From: Acidisarcina polymorpha
GTDB taxonomy: Bacteria; Acidobacteriota; Terriglobia; Terriglobales; Acidobacteriaceae
DNA: 64,000 nt
Assembly: GCF_003330725.1 (NCBI RefSeq)
Contig: NZ_CP030840.1
Coordinates: forward strand, 2,170,001 to 2,234,000
Reading direction: 5' to 3'
A program made the translations under genes and the position numbers. The notes beneath the pieces were generated by a model, which searched no databases, had not been told where the DNA came from, and saw only the letters and a program-made list of their open reading frames with translations. This document shows positions 17,957 to 27,080 of the stretch, piece after piece. Within the stretch, counting starts at the first letter, position 1, and each line of letters opens with the position of its first letter.

Positions 17957-18934
17957 CTAAGACTGGAACCGCGAATTTGTCAGGTTGAATCCGTTGCGGA
18001 TCTCCTTCGCTAGTTGGATCGAATCTCCGGTCTTGAACTGATGGGAGAAATAAAGCTGCGGCTTCTCGTCAGTTTCTTGGTTGTACAGGCAGCCAATGTC
18101 CCAGCCTTGCTTCTGCATCAAGCCCACCACCGGGTTGATCTCCGAGGCAAGCATGCCGAAGTCTGGCACCGCCGCCGCATTCTGTCCGCCGCCGTACGGC
18201 TGGAAAGCGACCGGCGCTGAAACATTTAGGTAAGGATTGATGGGGAGACCGCCAAGGGTAATGCGTTCCTTGCGTGGAATTTGGTAGGTCACCACTCCGT
18301 CCGCACCGATGGTCGGCTTCGCTCCGAGGATCTTCCCAATTTCATCTGCCGGCAGTGGTGTCGTCGGATTGCTGGGGCTGGTTTGAGGAAATGGCGTCGA
18401 GGTCACATTGAGCGCCGCCTTAATGCCCTTCGCGATCTTAATCGGATCCCCAACCGCTCGAAAGTGAATGAACCAAACAATTGGCGCCAGGTCGTACAGG
18501 TGTTGGTGTTCCGCCTGGAAGACGATGTCGTGACTGATCAGTTCGTGAATGAACGCGTCGAGTTCCTTCGCCTTCAAGCAAAGGTCCGAGTTCATGATGA
18601 CCTGCTTGTCTCCATACGGTTGGAAATTCAGGTCGCCATTGATTTGAAATGCAGGCTTGATGGGGACGCCATGCAGGGTGGTGCTGGTGATATCGTCGCG
18701 ATCGATTTCAATCGCGAAGACGCCATCGGATACCGATCCCTCCGCTTCAATGATGTTTTCGATATCGTCTTGGATGCTTTCGGCAATCGCCGCGTCGTCG
18801 GAGTCTCCGTCTTCATCCTGGGCAAACGCAACTCTCCTGCCGAGCGACGCCGCCAGCAGGCCGCCGGTAAGGCCCGCACCGGTCAAGAGCGCGCGTCGCC
18901 TGGTAACGAGCGAAGTAGGGTCAAAGATGCTCAT
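17957..18934 (-). CDS. DUF1259 (LppY/LpqO-like) protein with Tat signal
   Basis: A 325-residue exported protein. The N-terminus MSIFDPTSLVTRRRALLTG is a twin-arginine signal (RRRALL) followed by a hydrophobic core and cleavage near VAFAQD. The mature protein has two similar halves, each with a QPYG motif (NFQPYGDKQ and AFQPYGGGQ) and a late KGIKAALNVTSTPF / KEIRNGFNLTNSRF pattern, so the DUF1259 domain seems duplicated. The mature N-terminus is very acidic. Function is unknown; mycobacterial LppY/LpqO are lipoproteins of unknown role. The start at 18934 is preceded by GGGAGA. Confidence 0.78.
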   Translation of the reverse strand: MSIFDPTSLVTRRRALLTGAGLTGGLLAASLGRRVAFAQDEDGDSDDAAIAESIQDDIENIIEAEGSVSDGVFAIEIDRDDITSTTLHGVPIKPAFQINGDLNFQPYGDKQVIMNSDLCLKAKELDAFIHELISHDIVFQAEHQHLYDLAPIVWFIHFRAVGDPIKIAKGIKAALNVTSTPFPQTSPSNPTTPLPADEIGKILGAKPTIGADGVVTYQIPRKERITLGGLPINPYLNVSAPVAFQPYGGGQNAAAVPDFGMLASEINPVVGLMQKQGWDIGCLYNQETDEKPQLYFSHQFKTGDSIQLAKEIRNGFNLTNSRFQS

Positions 18935-19640
18935 AGGTATGTTTCTCCCTTTTTTCCAATCCATGGTGATCGTTGCAAGTTGAGAAGGCAGGTTCAAGCC
19001 AGCTGTTGGCCGAACAGTCGAGAGCCCCTGGTGGGAACGGAGGTGCGTTCTCTCCATTCAATCGAAGCTAGATGCGAGGTCTTATCAGCGTCGTTGTCTA
19101 TCCGGTAAAAAAGAACGGAGATCTTGATAGTGCGATTTGATCGCGCCGAAAGGAGTTTGCAACTGGTAACACCTAACTTCGTAGACAGCGGCGAGCAAGT
19201 GCAAGTGGGGGCGAGCTAGGCAACAACGGAATATGACAAAAATGTCATCTTTTGACACCGCTATGTCATCTTCTTGCCGGAGCTATGGCGCCACGTACCG
19301 ACAACATACTCTGTATGAATGCCGCGAGTAACTCACTCGAGAAGCAATCAATTGGCTTCCACTCCATCTACAGGCCGTAACGATACAGCTCCGCCTTCGC
19401 ATAAGACCAATGACAGTCGACGAGGCTTTGGATACCAGACATGGTATCGCGAGATACCTGATAGCAAACTAGAACGAACCAGGTAACAAGTTAGTAGCTT
19501 GACTAGCGAAAGCCAGCTAGGGTTGGATCGAGAGGGCAGTCTGGTGAAATCTAACTCGGTACTCGGTGTCCGCTAAATTGACGAAGAGCCGCTAAAGTCC
19601 AAAAGGAGGTTGTCGATGATGAAGTTAGAGGAAAATACTT
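18935..19640. other. Long intergenic region with operator-like repeats
   Basis: About 700 bases upstream of the DUF1259 gene (minus) and of the small ORF and mnmE (plus). It is more AT-rich than its surroundings. The only structure I can point to is the tandem TGACA/TGTCA array at 19233-19268. No other gene is supported. Confidence 0.45.
19233..19268. promoter_or_regulatory. Tandem TGACA/TGTCA inverted repeats
   Basis: Two adjacent dyads share the same half-sites: TGACA-AAAA-TGTCA and TGACA-CCGCTA-TGTCA, each followed by TCTT. This looks like a double operator for a dimeric repressor, with dyad spacings of four and six bases. No regulator gene sits beside it, so the cognate protein is unknown. 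It could serve the divergent DUF1259 gene or the small downstream ORF. Confidence 0.45.
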
Positions 19641-19811
19641 ATGAGTTTGGCCTCGATCGGCCCCGTCGCTTCCGCTCCTAGCTCCCCCGAGATCCAGAAA
19701 TCCGTCCCGGCTCCCAAACCAGAGAACCCGCAACCGGCCGTGCTCAAACCAGACACAGTCGCTCTTAGCTCTTCTAGCAGATCCAGCGACGGTGACGCAG
19801 ACGCCAGTTAG
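19641..19811 (+). CDS. Putative small Ser/Pro-rich protein
   Basis: A 56-residue frame starting MSLASIGPVASAPSSPEIQ and ending in an acidic SSDGDADAS tail. AGAGGA lies 9 bases upstream of the ATG. It has no Cys or aromatic residue and no membrane segment, so it is probably disordered. The codon pattern is plausible but the frame is short. An alternative 21-codon frame with a stronger AAAGGAGG starts at 19616 in another phase and overlaps it, so one could be a leader peptide for the other. No family recognised. Confidence 0.4.
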   Translation: MSLASIGPVASAPSSPEIQKSVPAPKPENPQPAVLKPDTVALSSSSRSSDGDADAS

Positions 19812-20058
19812 AGCAGCCCATCCACACCCGCCGACCAGCCGTTAAGAAGTTTGGCCTTCAAGAGCCTCACGCCGAAAAGGCGGTCGTATGCCGCCAAAGA
19901 ATCGGCGCTTCTCCAAGCGGACTTCCGACACCGTCGCAGGTCCGCTTTTTTGTGCAACGAATTCCCAGTATCCCGAGTTAGAAATCCGTGCAACAACCCC
20001 CGTCATCCTATGGCCTTCAAACCCTGCAACACAACCGATTCGCGCCTACACTAATCAA

Positions 20059-21576
20059 GTGCACTCGCATCAGGATCCAACTGCCACCGCCGATCGACGA
20101 GCGACCGACACGATCGTCGCCATCTCAACCCCTCCCGGCCGTGGCGGCATTGGCATCGTCCGTCTCTCTGGGCCGGACGCGGTCGCCATCGCCACCCCTT
20201 TGTTGAGAATCAAAAACCCCTTGGCCCACGGCCAGGCACGATTCGCAGAGATCCTTGATCCTGATCAGAGCTCGTACTCTTCTGAGGGAGCGAAAGCGAT
20301 TGACCAGGCAATCGTCACCTTCTTCGCCGCGTCAAACTCCTATACCAGTGAAGACCTTGTCGAAATAGCAGCCCACGGCTCGCCGGTGGTGCTCGACCTG
20401 CTTCTCCGCCGGGCGCTCGAGCGAGGCGCTCGCCTCGCCGAACCTGGAGAGTTCACCCAGCGCGCCTTTCTTTCCGGACGCATCGATCTCACCCAGGCGG
20501 AGGCGGTCCGCGATCTCATCGACGCTCAGACGCTCTACCAGGCTCGCGTGGCCGCGGACCAACTTGGCGGCTCGCTCGCGCGCCGCATCCAGCCCGCCAA
20601 GGCCGCCCTCATCACCCTGATCGCCACCATCGAAGCCGGCATTGACTTTGCCGAAGATGACATCGACGTTATTCTCAACTCTGAAATTCTGAGCCGGATT
20701 GAGACTGTCCGCACCCAGTTGACGCCTGTCGAAGCCTCGTTCGCCCAGGGCCGCATCATCCATGATGGACTTACTCTGGCTATCGTCGGGCAGCCCAATG
20801 TCGGCAAATCATCGCTTTTCAACCGGCTGGTCGAGCGCGAGCGCGCCATCGTCACATCGACCCCCGGCACTACTCGCGACCTGGTTACCGAACGTGTTTC
20901 CCTCAATGGCATTCCGGTGAATCTCATCGATACCGCCGGTCTTCGCGAATCCACCGACGAGGCCGAAGCGCTCGGCATTCAGAAGTCTCGCGAGGCTTAC
21001 GCCGAGGCCGATATCGTCCTCATCGTCCTAGACGCGACAGCGAGGATTGCCGATCAGGAGCGAGAGCTGCTGGCCGCCTTGAACGGCCGGCAGATTGTCG
21101 TTGTGCTCAACAAGATGGACCTGATCAGCGAAGCCCTCGCTCTCCACTCGGACGACGAGATACTATACCGCCGAGTGATTGCCTGGGGTGAGGAGTTATC
21201 GAACGTTTCGAAAGAAGAGTTGCCGGTGCTGGCAGAAGAGTTGCTGGTAAAGGAGATCCTCGCGCTGGCCGTCCCAGTATCCGCGAAGACCGGCCAAGGA
21301 ATCACCCGGCTTCGTCAGTCGATCCTGAGCCTCGCCCAGGGCTCGAGCGCCGACGGGCAGTCCGGTATGTTGACGAACCTGCGACAACACCAATCGGTGG
21401 CCGCGACCGTCGCCTCCCTCCAGGCCGCCGCGCAATCGGCAACTCAGCAGATTCCGCACGAGATGATCATGCTTGATCTCTACAGTGCTTTGCGGAACCT
21501 GGACGCTCTCACCGGCCAGACCACCTCCGACGACATCCTCAATCAAATCTTCTCTACCTTCTGCATCGGCAAGTAG
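20059..21576 (+). CDS. mnmE: tRNA modification GTPase MnmE
   Basis: A 505-residue GTPase that, with MnmG, makes the 5-carboxymethylaminomethyl group on U34 of certain tRNAs. The N-terminal tetrahydrofolate-binding domain starts DTIVAISTPPGRGGIGIVRLSG. The inserted G domain has GQPNVGKSSLF (P-loop), DTAGLRE (G3) and LNKMD (G4). The protein ends in FCIGK, with the catalytic Cys. I favour the GTG at 20059, which places translation about 15 residues before the conserved opening; the frame is open from an ATG at 19888. It closes the dnaA-region gene order. Confidence 0.95.
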   Translation: MHSHQDPTATADRRATDTIVAISTPPGRGGIGIVRLSGPDAVAIATPLLRIKNPLAHGQARFAEILDPDQSSYSSEGAKAIDQAIVTFFAASNSYTSEDLVEIAAHGSPVVLDLLLRRALERGARLAEPGEFTQRAFLSGRIDLTQAEAVRDLIDAQTLYQARVAADQLGGSLARRIQPAKAALITLIATIEAGIDFAEDDIDVILNSEILSRIETVRTQLTPVEASFAQGRIIHDGLTLAIVGQPNVGKSSLFNRLVERERAIVTSTPGTTRDLVTERVSLNGIPVNLIDTAGLRESTDEAEALGIQKSREAYAEADIVLIVLDATARIADQERELLAALNGRQIVVVLNKMDLISEALALHSDDEILYRRVIAWGEELSNVSKEELPVLAEELLVKEILALAVPVSAKTGQGITRLRQSILSLAQGSSADGQSGMLTNLRQHQSVAATVASLQAAAQSATQQIPHEMIMLDLYSALRNLDALTGQTTSDDILNQIFSTFCIGK

Positions 21577-21620
21577 AGGATTCGAGCCAACCCAGTTGGC
21601 CCTCCGAAGCACTCGAGGAG

Positions 21621-22787
21621 CTAGGAATCACCCATCTTTAGACTCTGCTCATGTTGGTCTGCCGACTCTACGTTCGGCTTCCATTCGGGCAGCGTAAAGC
21701 AGAAGGTTGTGCCCTGGCCTATCTTCGACTCGCACCAGATCGTCCCATGGTGACGCTCGACGATCTTCTTGCAGGTAGCCAAGCCGAGACCGGAGCCTTC
21801 ATATTTGCCGATGCCATGGAGACGCCGGAATGGCTCAAAGATCTGCTGGTAGGATTGCTCCGGAATGCCGATGCCGTTGTCTTGAACCGCGAACTGCCAG
21901 AGGCCGCTCTGCAGCGCGGTGGCGGACACATGAACCAGAGGAGTCTCGGCATCGCAATACTTAATGCCATTCGCTATCAGATTCTGCAAAAGCTGAACGA
22001 GCTGCGGCGATCCGAAGACGGTTGGCAGCTCGCCGTAAGTCACCTGCGCCCCCCGAGTCTGAATCAACTGTTTCAAGTTAACCAGCGCGTCGATCATAAC
22101 CTCACCCATCGGGAGTGGTTTGAACTCGACCTCGGTCTGAGCATTGGTGTATTTGTACAAGGTATCGAGCAGTGCGTTCATGCGTTCTACCGACCTCGAC
22201 AGAGCCGGGCAATAGGAGGCAATCTCCTCCAGGCGTCCCGGCGGGAAGCCCTTCGAAATTCCTTCGCGGAGATTATCCTCGATCAGAAAAGCCAACAAGA
22301 GCAGGTTTTCAAGCGGCCCTTTGAGATCGTGCACCAGGACCCGGCTGAAGACTTCCAGCTCTCCCCGCTGCTCGTCGAGCTTCTTCAGCAGGGTTGCTTT
22401 ATGCACGGCGTTTTCGACACTGCGCCAGAGCGATTCCGCGTGGACCCGGTTCTTGGAGAGGTAATCCATCGCGCCAACTTTCATGGCCTCCGCCGCGACC
22501 AGCTCATCTCCCTGGCCTGTGATCATGATCAGCGCCAGATGGGGAAATCGCTTGTGCAGCAGCCGGATGCCGGACAGGCCATCCTGGCCGGCCAGCCGGT
22601 AATCGACGATGGCGCAGTCGAATGTTTTCTTCTCACAGGCTTCCAGCGCCTCGCCGACGCTCGCTGATTCAAAGCATACGGCCTCAGTCTGCTTCAGTGC
22701 CCGTCTGATTTGTTTCCGATCCCCTTCGTCATCATCCACGATGAGGATGTTCAGTGAATCGCGCACGCTCAGCTCTTCCGTTCGCAC
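21621..22787 (-). CDS. Receiver-histidine kinase hybrid
   Basis: A 388-residue cytoplasmic signalling protein. The receiver domain is at about 10-130, with acidic residues DDDEGD and the phospho-acceptor Asp 62 in AIVDYRL. A kinase core follows: the phospho-His is H153 in LVHDLKGPLENLL, and the ATP-binding domain has NLIANGIKYCD, DNGIGIPEQ and GSGLGLATCKKIVERHHG. The receiver-first layout suggests it is switched by an upstream kinase, plausibly the neighbouring CHASE3 kinase. It lies 14 bases beyond the single-receiver gene on the same strand and is probably in one operon with it. Confidence 0.9.
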   Translation of the reverse strand: MRTEELSVRDSLNILIVDDDEGDRKQIRRALKQTEAVCFESASVGEALEACEKKTFDCAIVDYRLAGQDGLSGIRLLHKRFPHLALIMITGQGDELVAAEAMKVGAMDYLSKNRVHAESLWRSVENAVHKATLLKKLDEQRGELEVFSRVLVHDLKGPLENLLLLAFLIEDNLREGISKGFPPGRLEEIASYCPALSRSVERMNALLDTLYKYTNAQTEVEFKPLPMGEVMIDALVNLKQLIQTRGAQVTYGELPTVFGSPQLVQLLQNLIANGIKYCDAETPLVHVSATALQSGLWQFAVQDNGIGIPEQSYQQIFEPFRRLHGIGKYEGSGLGLATCKKIVERHHGTIWCESKIGQGTTFCFTLPEWKPNVESADQHEQSLKMGDS

Positions 22788-22801
22788 GCTAACCTCTTCC
22801 G

Positions 22802-23245
22802 CTAAGGAAACTCAACATTCCGTTCGTAAATACCTACGAGGGTGACAAGGCTCAGGAAATCCTGCGCCACCTTGTCCTTGGTGATATATCCGGCGACATT
22901 GAAATGATAGGCGGCTACTCGATCCTCGTCGCTCTTCGAAGTTGTCAGGACAAAGACAATTGACGGATGCAGCTCCTCGTCTTCGCGTAGCGCCTTGATA
23001 AACTGAATTCCATTCATCCTGGGCATGTTCAGGTCGACAAGCAGCAGATAAGGCAGCATGATCTTCGCCTTTCCGTTGGTCCCTCGCAACATGTCAAGCG
23101 CTTCGATGCCGTCCACGGCCCGGATGATGGTATTCTCGATACCGGCTTTCTGAAAAGCACGCTGAAGCGCCCGCGCATCTCCGTCATCATCCTCAAGCAG
23201 TAGTATGTTCAGCGGTGCTTGGCTATGTGTTATCAAGATCCTCAC
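22802..23245 (-). CDS. Response regulator, single receiver domain (Rcp1-like)
   Basis: A 147-residue receiver-only protein. The acidic pocket is EDDDGDARALQRAF and the phospho-acceptor is in LLVDLNMPRMNG; LTTSKSDEDRV carries the conserved Thr and a Lys follows in YITKDK. This is the Rcp1 type, normally paired with phytochrome-like or PAS kinases and lacking an output domain. The GTG at 23245 or the TTG at 23236 could be the start; both overlap the end of the upstream kinase gene, implying translational coupling. Confidence 0.88.
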   Translation of the reverse strand: MRILITHSQAPLNILLLEDDDGDARALQRAFQKAGIENTIIRAVDGIEALDMLRGTNGKAKIMLPYLLLVDLNMPRMNGIQFIKALREDEELHPSIVFVLTTSKSDEDRVAAYHFNVAGYITKDKVAQDFLSLVTLVGIYERNVEFP

Positions 23246-26200
23246 CCGACCACGCCTCTCTTCCTGACCGCTGGTCTTTCGGCCAGTTAAAGCGGAAGGT
23301 GCATCCCTGGCCTTCAGCGGATTCAACCCTCAGCTCCCCGCCATAAGATTCGACGGTCTTGCGGGCCAGGGCAAGGCCCATCCCGCTTCCCTCTACCTGG
23401 TCCCTAGGTCGCAGTGTCTGGAACATTTTGAAGATCTGCTCATGGAACTGCGCGGGGATGCCGGGACCATCGTCGTGGACTGCGAATTCGTAGAAGTCGC
23501 CGCACTCGCTCACGGTCACCTCGATTCGACCCTGAGGCTTGTCGTGATGCTTGATCGCATTGCCGATCAGGTTGCTCAGAATTTGCTGCAGCGGCATTCG
23601 GGTCAATTGGATATTCGAGAAGCAGGGGCTGACCGTGATCGTGAAGTTGCTGGTGGGGAGCAATGCAAGGACATCGTTAATCAGGACATCCCCAGCTATG
23701 ACCTCGCTGGGGCGGTTGTCTAGCTCCCGCCCGATCCGGGCATAATCCAGTAAGTCGTCTAGCAGCTTCCCCATCCGCTGAACACGGCCGCGCAGCAGCC
23801 TCATGGTTTCGCGCGTCTCGGTAGTCAGATGTTCGGCGAGGTCTTCCTCCAGCCATTGAGAGGCGTTGTCAATCACACGAAGCGGCGCTTTTAGATCGTG
23901 TGAGGCAGCGTAGGCAAATTGCTCGAGCTCTTTGTTGACCGCTCGCAACCGGATGCTGCCTCTCTCGATCTCCCGGCGGTTCCTGGCCAGTTCCTCCTCG
24001 GCTGTCTTGCGCGCCGTAATATCGTGGTTGATTTCGAGAACGGAAACTTCCCCGGTAATTTCGTCATGACGGTTCGTCCAGCTGCTGACCACAGTGACCA
24101 AGGAGCCATCCCGGCGAGTATGCACCAATTCGCCGTTCCAATAGCCCTGGGAGAGAAGCTGCGCCTTGATGTCGGCAAGGGGTTGCGGGAACTTTGTCTT
24201 CAGCAAAACATAGGTAACATGACCGAGTGCTTCCTCCTTGCTCCAGCCATATAATCTTTGCGCTCCCTGGTTCCAATAGGTAACGCGGTCTTTGCCATCG
24301 CGGATGAAGACAGTATCTTCGGCCATATCGATGATTAAAGCCTGCTCACGCAAACTTCGCTCCGCCTGTCGCCCTTCCGCCTCAAGTTGCTTTTGCGCGG
24401 TCACATCCCAGTTTGTGCCGACCATCCGTACGGGTCGCCCAGCCTCATCACGAGTCACATGGCCCGTCCCGTGAATATGGTGGACGCTCTCGTCATCCCA
24501 TACAACACGGAATTCGGTATTGAACGCCCTGACGCCGTCCATTGCCTCCTGAAGCTGCCGCTCTGCTCCGCTTAGGTCATCCGGATGTACATGCTGTCTC
24601 CATACCTCGTAAACCACATCCTCGTCACGCGGGTCCATGCCGTAAAGCCGGTACATCCAGGGGTCCCAGGTCAGCTTGTCATTGCTAATGTCCCAGTCCC
24701 AGATGCCGATGCCGCCACTGTCCGTTGCCAGGGCCAGCCGGTCCTTGACTGTCTGCAGCGCCAATCGCTCCGCGACTCGCTGGGTGATGTCTTTGAAGGC
24801 GCCGGTCAAGCGGATCGGCTTGCCATTATCAAATTCAGCTTCGCCTACCACCCGCACCGGAACCTGTTCTCCGTTGGTTGTCACAACCGTACATTCCATA
24901 TCCCATCCATCGCCGCCAGCGATCGCCGTCTCAATCGCCGCTCTGACTCTGATACGATCCTCTGGAACATAGAACTGAATCCCCTCTTCCAAAACCGGCC
25001 GATGATCGGGAGCCACCCCTAGGATTCGGTACACTTCTGCCGACCAGAACAGCTCGCCGGTGACCAGGTCGAGCTCCCAGCCTCCGGTGTCGGTCAGCTG
25101 CTCGGTGCGTTCGAGCAATGCCTTGCTTTTGCGGGTCGCCTCTTCGTGTCGCTTGCGTTCGGTGATATCGGACGCGGTAATGGCAACTCCATCCGCCAGC
25201 TTGACCGCCTGGATCCGCAGCCAAGCGGTCTTGATGGTTTCTTCCTCGATCATGAACTCCCCAACAAACGTCTCCCCGGTGAGGACGATCCGCCGGTATT
25301 TCTCGAACAGACCGAGTTTGAGGTTCATCGGGAAGAGTTCGCACATCCTGGCGCCTATCAATTCCTCCCGGGAAAATGCGACCAAGTTTACGGCATTGCT
25401 ATTCACGTAAGTGAAGACAAAATCCTCTATTTCCCCCGACGCACCGCGCACCGCCTCACAGAAATACAAGCAGTCCATACTGCTCTCGGCCGCTCCCAGG
25501 AGCCGAAGCTCGCTGCTCCGTGCTTCCGCTTCCGCCCGCCTGCTCTCCGCGTACTGCAGCTCTAAATCGGCGTTCAAGGTCCGGAGCTGCGCCTCCATGC
25601 TGGCGCCTCTGTCGATCTCGCGTCGAAGAAGGATTCCGAAGAGCGTCAAAAACCCCATGCCTATCAGCGCACTCGACCAGACGGCAAACTGTATCCACCG
25701 TCTTGCCTCCTGTGCCCTGGCTATACGCTGCGCGAGCAGTCTGGCCTCTTCGTCCTGCATCTCGCCGATCGTAGCCCGCACTGCGTCCATATAGCGTTTG
25801 CTTTCGATAACCTCGCCATCGGAGGGGACGTTTCCCGTTCGTTGCCTGGCGGCTTCGATCCTGAGGGTGGATTCAACGGCAGCATTCACTTCAGCCTGCA
25901 GCCGCACGAGCCTCTTTTGCTGGTCGGCATTGTCGACGGTCAACTGGCGCAACGTGTCCAAGTCGCGGTCCAGACGCCGCTCGGACCGGGCTTCAGCGTC
26001 GAGAAACGTCTCCTGCCCGGTCAACGCGAAGCCACGGCCTCCGGACAGCGTATCGACCGCATCTCCGAGTGCGGACTGCAGCGTCTTCTGCACTGCCTGA
26101 GTATGAACGACCCAGTCCGAGTCTTCCTCGGCCAGTCGCGTACTCCGCAGCGTGATATAGCTCACGAGGCCAATGAGCAGCACGGAGAGTAGAATGCCGG

Positions 26201-26366
26201 CACTCGCCCAGCGACTCAGCGCGGTCCTTGTCGGACTCCGTGATCGTCGTCCTGCCTGCTCGTCTCGCTTCTCTAAGCGAAGGCCCAGCCTCCGTTCTAG
26301 GTTAGACACAACGGTTCCAAGTCGATCGACATAAATTCCTTCCCAGCGGTCGATCCCTCGCCGCAT
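23223..26366 (-). CDS. CHASE3/multi-PAS sensor histidine kinase
   Basis: A 1047-residue membrane kinase. Membrane helices at about 56-73 and 224-246 flank a helical CHASE3-like domain of about 150 residues containing LSGGRGFALTGQETFLDAE. Four PAS/PAC units follow at about 285-405, 420-535, 540-660 and 675-790, each ending in a DIT-type motif. The dimerisation domain has H823 in YAASHDLKAPLRVID. The ATPase domain has NLIGNAIKHH, DDGPGIP and GSGMGLALARKTVE. The sequence family matches phytochrome-like and light- or redox-sensing kinases, but no chromophore site is visible. It is the first gene of a three-gene signalling operon. Confidence 0.92.
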   Translation of the reverse strand: MRRGIDRWEGIYVDRLGTVVSNLERRLGLRLEKRDEQAGRRSRSPTRTALSRWASAGILLSVLLIGLVSYITLRSTRLAEEDSDWVVHTQAVQKTLQSALGDAVDTLSGGRGFALTGQETFLDAEARSERRLDRDLDTLRQLTVDNADQQKRLVRLQAEVNAAVESTLRIEAARQRTGNVPSDGEVIESKRYMDAVRATIGEMQDEEARLLAQRIARAQEARRWIQFAVWSSALIGMGFLTLFGILLRREIDRGASMEAQLRTLNADLELQYAESRRAEAEARSSELRLLGAAESSMDCLYFCEAVRGASGEIEDFVFTYVNSNAVNLVAFSREELIGARMCELFPMNLKLGLFEKYRRIVLTGETFVGEFMIEEETIKTAWLRIQAVKLADGVAITASDITERKRHEEATRKSKALLERTEQLTDTGGWELDLVTGELFWSAEVYRILGVAPDHRPVLEEGIQFYVPEDRIRVRAAIETAIAGGDGWDMECTVVTTNGEQVPVRVVGEAEFDNGKPIRLTGAFKDITQRVAERLALQTVKDRLALATDSGGIGIWDWDISNDKLTWDPWMYRLYGMDPRDEDVVYEVWRQHVHPDDLSGAERQLQEAMDGVRAFNTEFRVVWDDESVHHIHGTGHVTRDEAGRPVRMVGTNWDVTAQKQLEAEGRQAERSLREQALIIDMAEDTVFIRDGKDRVTYWNQGAQRLYGWSKEEALGHVTYVLLKTKFPQPLADIKAQLLSQGYWNGELVHTRRDGSLVTVVSSWTNRHDEITGEVSVLEINHDITARKTAEEELARNRREIERGSIRLRAVNKELEQFAYAASHDLKAPLRVIDNASQWLEEDLAEHLTTETRETMRLLRGRVQRMGKLLDDLLDYARIGRELDNRPSEVIAGDVLINDVLALLPTSNFTITVSPCFSNIQLTRMPLQQILSNLIGNAIKHHDKPQGRIEVTVSECGDFYEFAVHDDGPGIPAQFHEQIFKMFQTLRPRDQVEGSGMGLALARKTVESYGGELRVESAEGQGCTFRFNWPKDQRSGREAWSGEDLDNT

Positions 26367-27080
26367 CTGAGCCGCTCATCCACAGAAAGCAACCTTCCAG
26401 GCAAAGCGAGAGTGACACCGTGGAATTGCGGCAAATTGAGAGGGATGCTACAAGGGGAATGCCGCAAACGTACAGGGGGTTCTGAATACGACAATAAGAT
26501 CGCCGACTGTCACAGAGCATACACCCTTCCGGCAGCGCAACGCGGCTCCAAGTTTTCACGGCCGGCCGAGCAAGAACTTGAAGTGAAGGAAAGACATGCA
26601 CTTGGAAAAGGCGGCCCTTGGCGGAGGTACCGAAGTAACGTAAAGGACGTCATGTTACTTCGAAATAAAATCCTCATCGATAGCTCAGCTTGTCCAGGTT
26701 GATCCTCATTCATTTAGCCGATGAGACTGGTCCTCAAAACGGCGAAAGGACGGACCACAGATATTCCCGTACTTCGAGCTCCCTTGCGAAAGCATGGGCG
26801 CGAACTAGGTATTAACAACTATCTGCTCAGGATCAATCAAGGGCCTCTGAGTGACTCGACAGCTGTCTAGAGTTAATTCGGTGCTGTGATCGACTTACCC
26901 GTCAGTTTGTCTCGTCCGGTCGTTGTTCACGATCAAGACTTCGGGTCGGCGTTGAAGTGGATAGACTGAGGCAGCCCACCATGCTGCTGCCTCAGGTCGT
27001 TAGGCCGCAGCTCCTGAGGCCTTTCAGCATTACGAGGGAACGAATGGCTTTTCGTGACGAGCGGGACGGAAGATGTTGCG
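26367..27080. other. Intergenic region, no gene seen
   Basis: About 710 bases between the phosphoesterase 3' end and the kinase start, both on the minus strand. It should hold the kinase promoter. The only clear structure is the hairpin at 26966-26995. Small frames are not supported. Confidence 0.45.
26966..26995. terminator. Perfect 10-bp inverted repeat downstream of phosphoesterase
   Basis: CTGAGGCAGC and GCTGCCTCAG are separated by 10 bases, about 85 bases beyond the stop of the beta-propeller phosphoesterase. A terminator is likely, although no long T-run follows on the minus strand. Confidence 0.5.

Noticed and set aside
21651-22667. 338-codon frame antisense to the receiver-kinase hybrid
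   Set aside because: The minus-strand gene has all receiver and kinase motifs; the plus-strand frame has none.
26718-26747. CCGATGAG followed by GGCGAAA, resembling a hammerhead ribozyme core
   Set aside because: The core needs CTGATGA and three closing stems; the flanks do not pair, so it is chance similarity.
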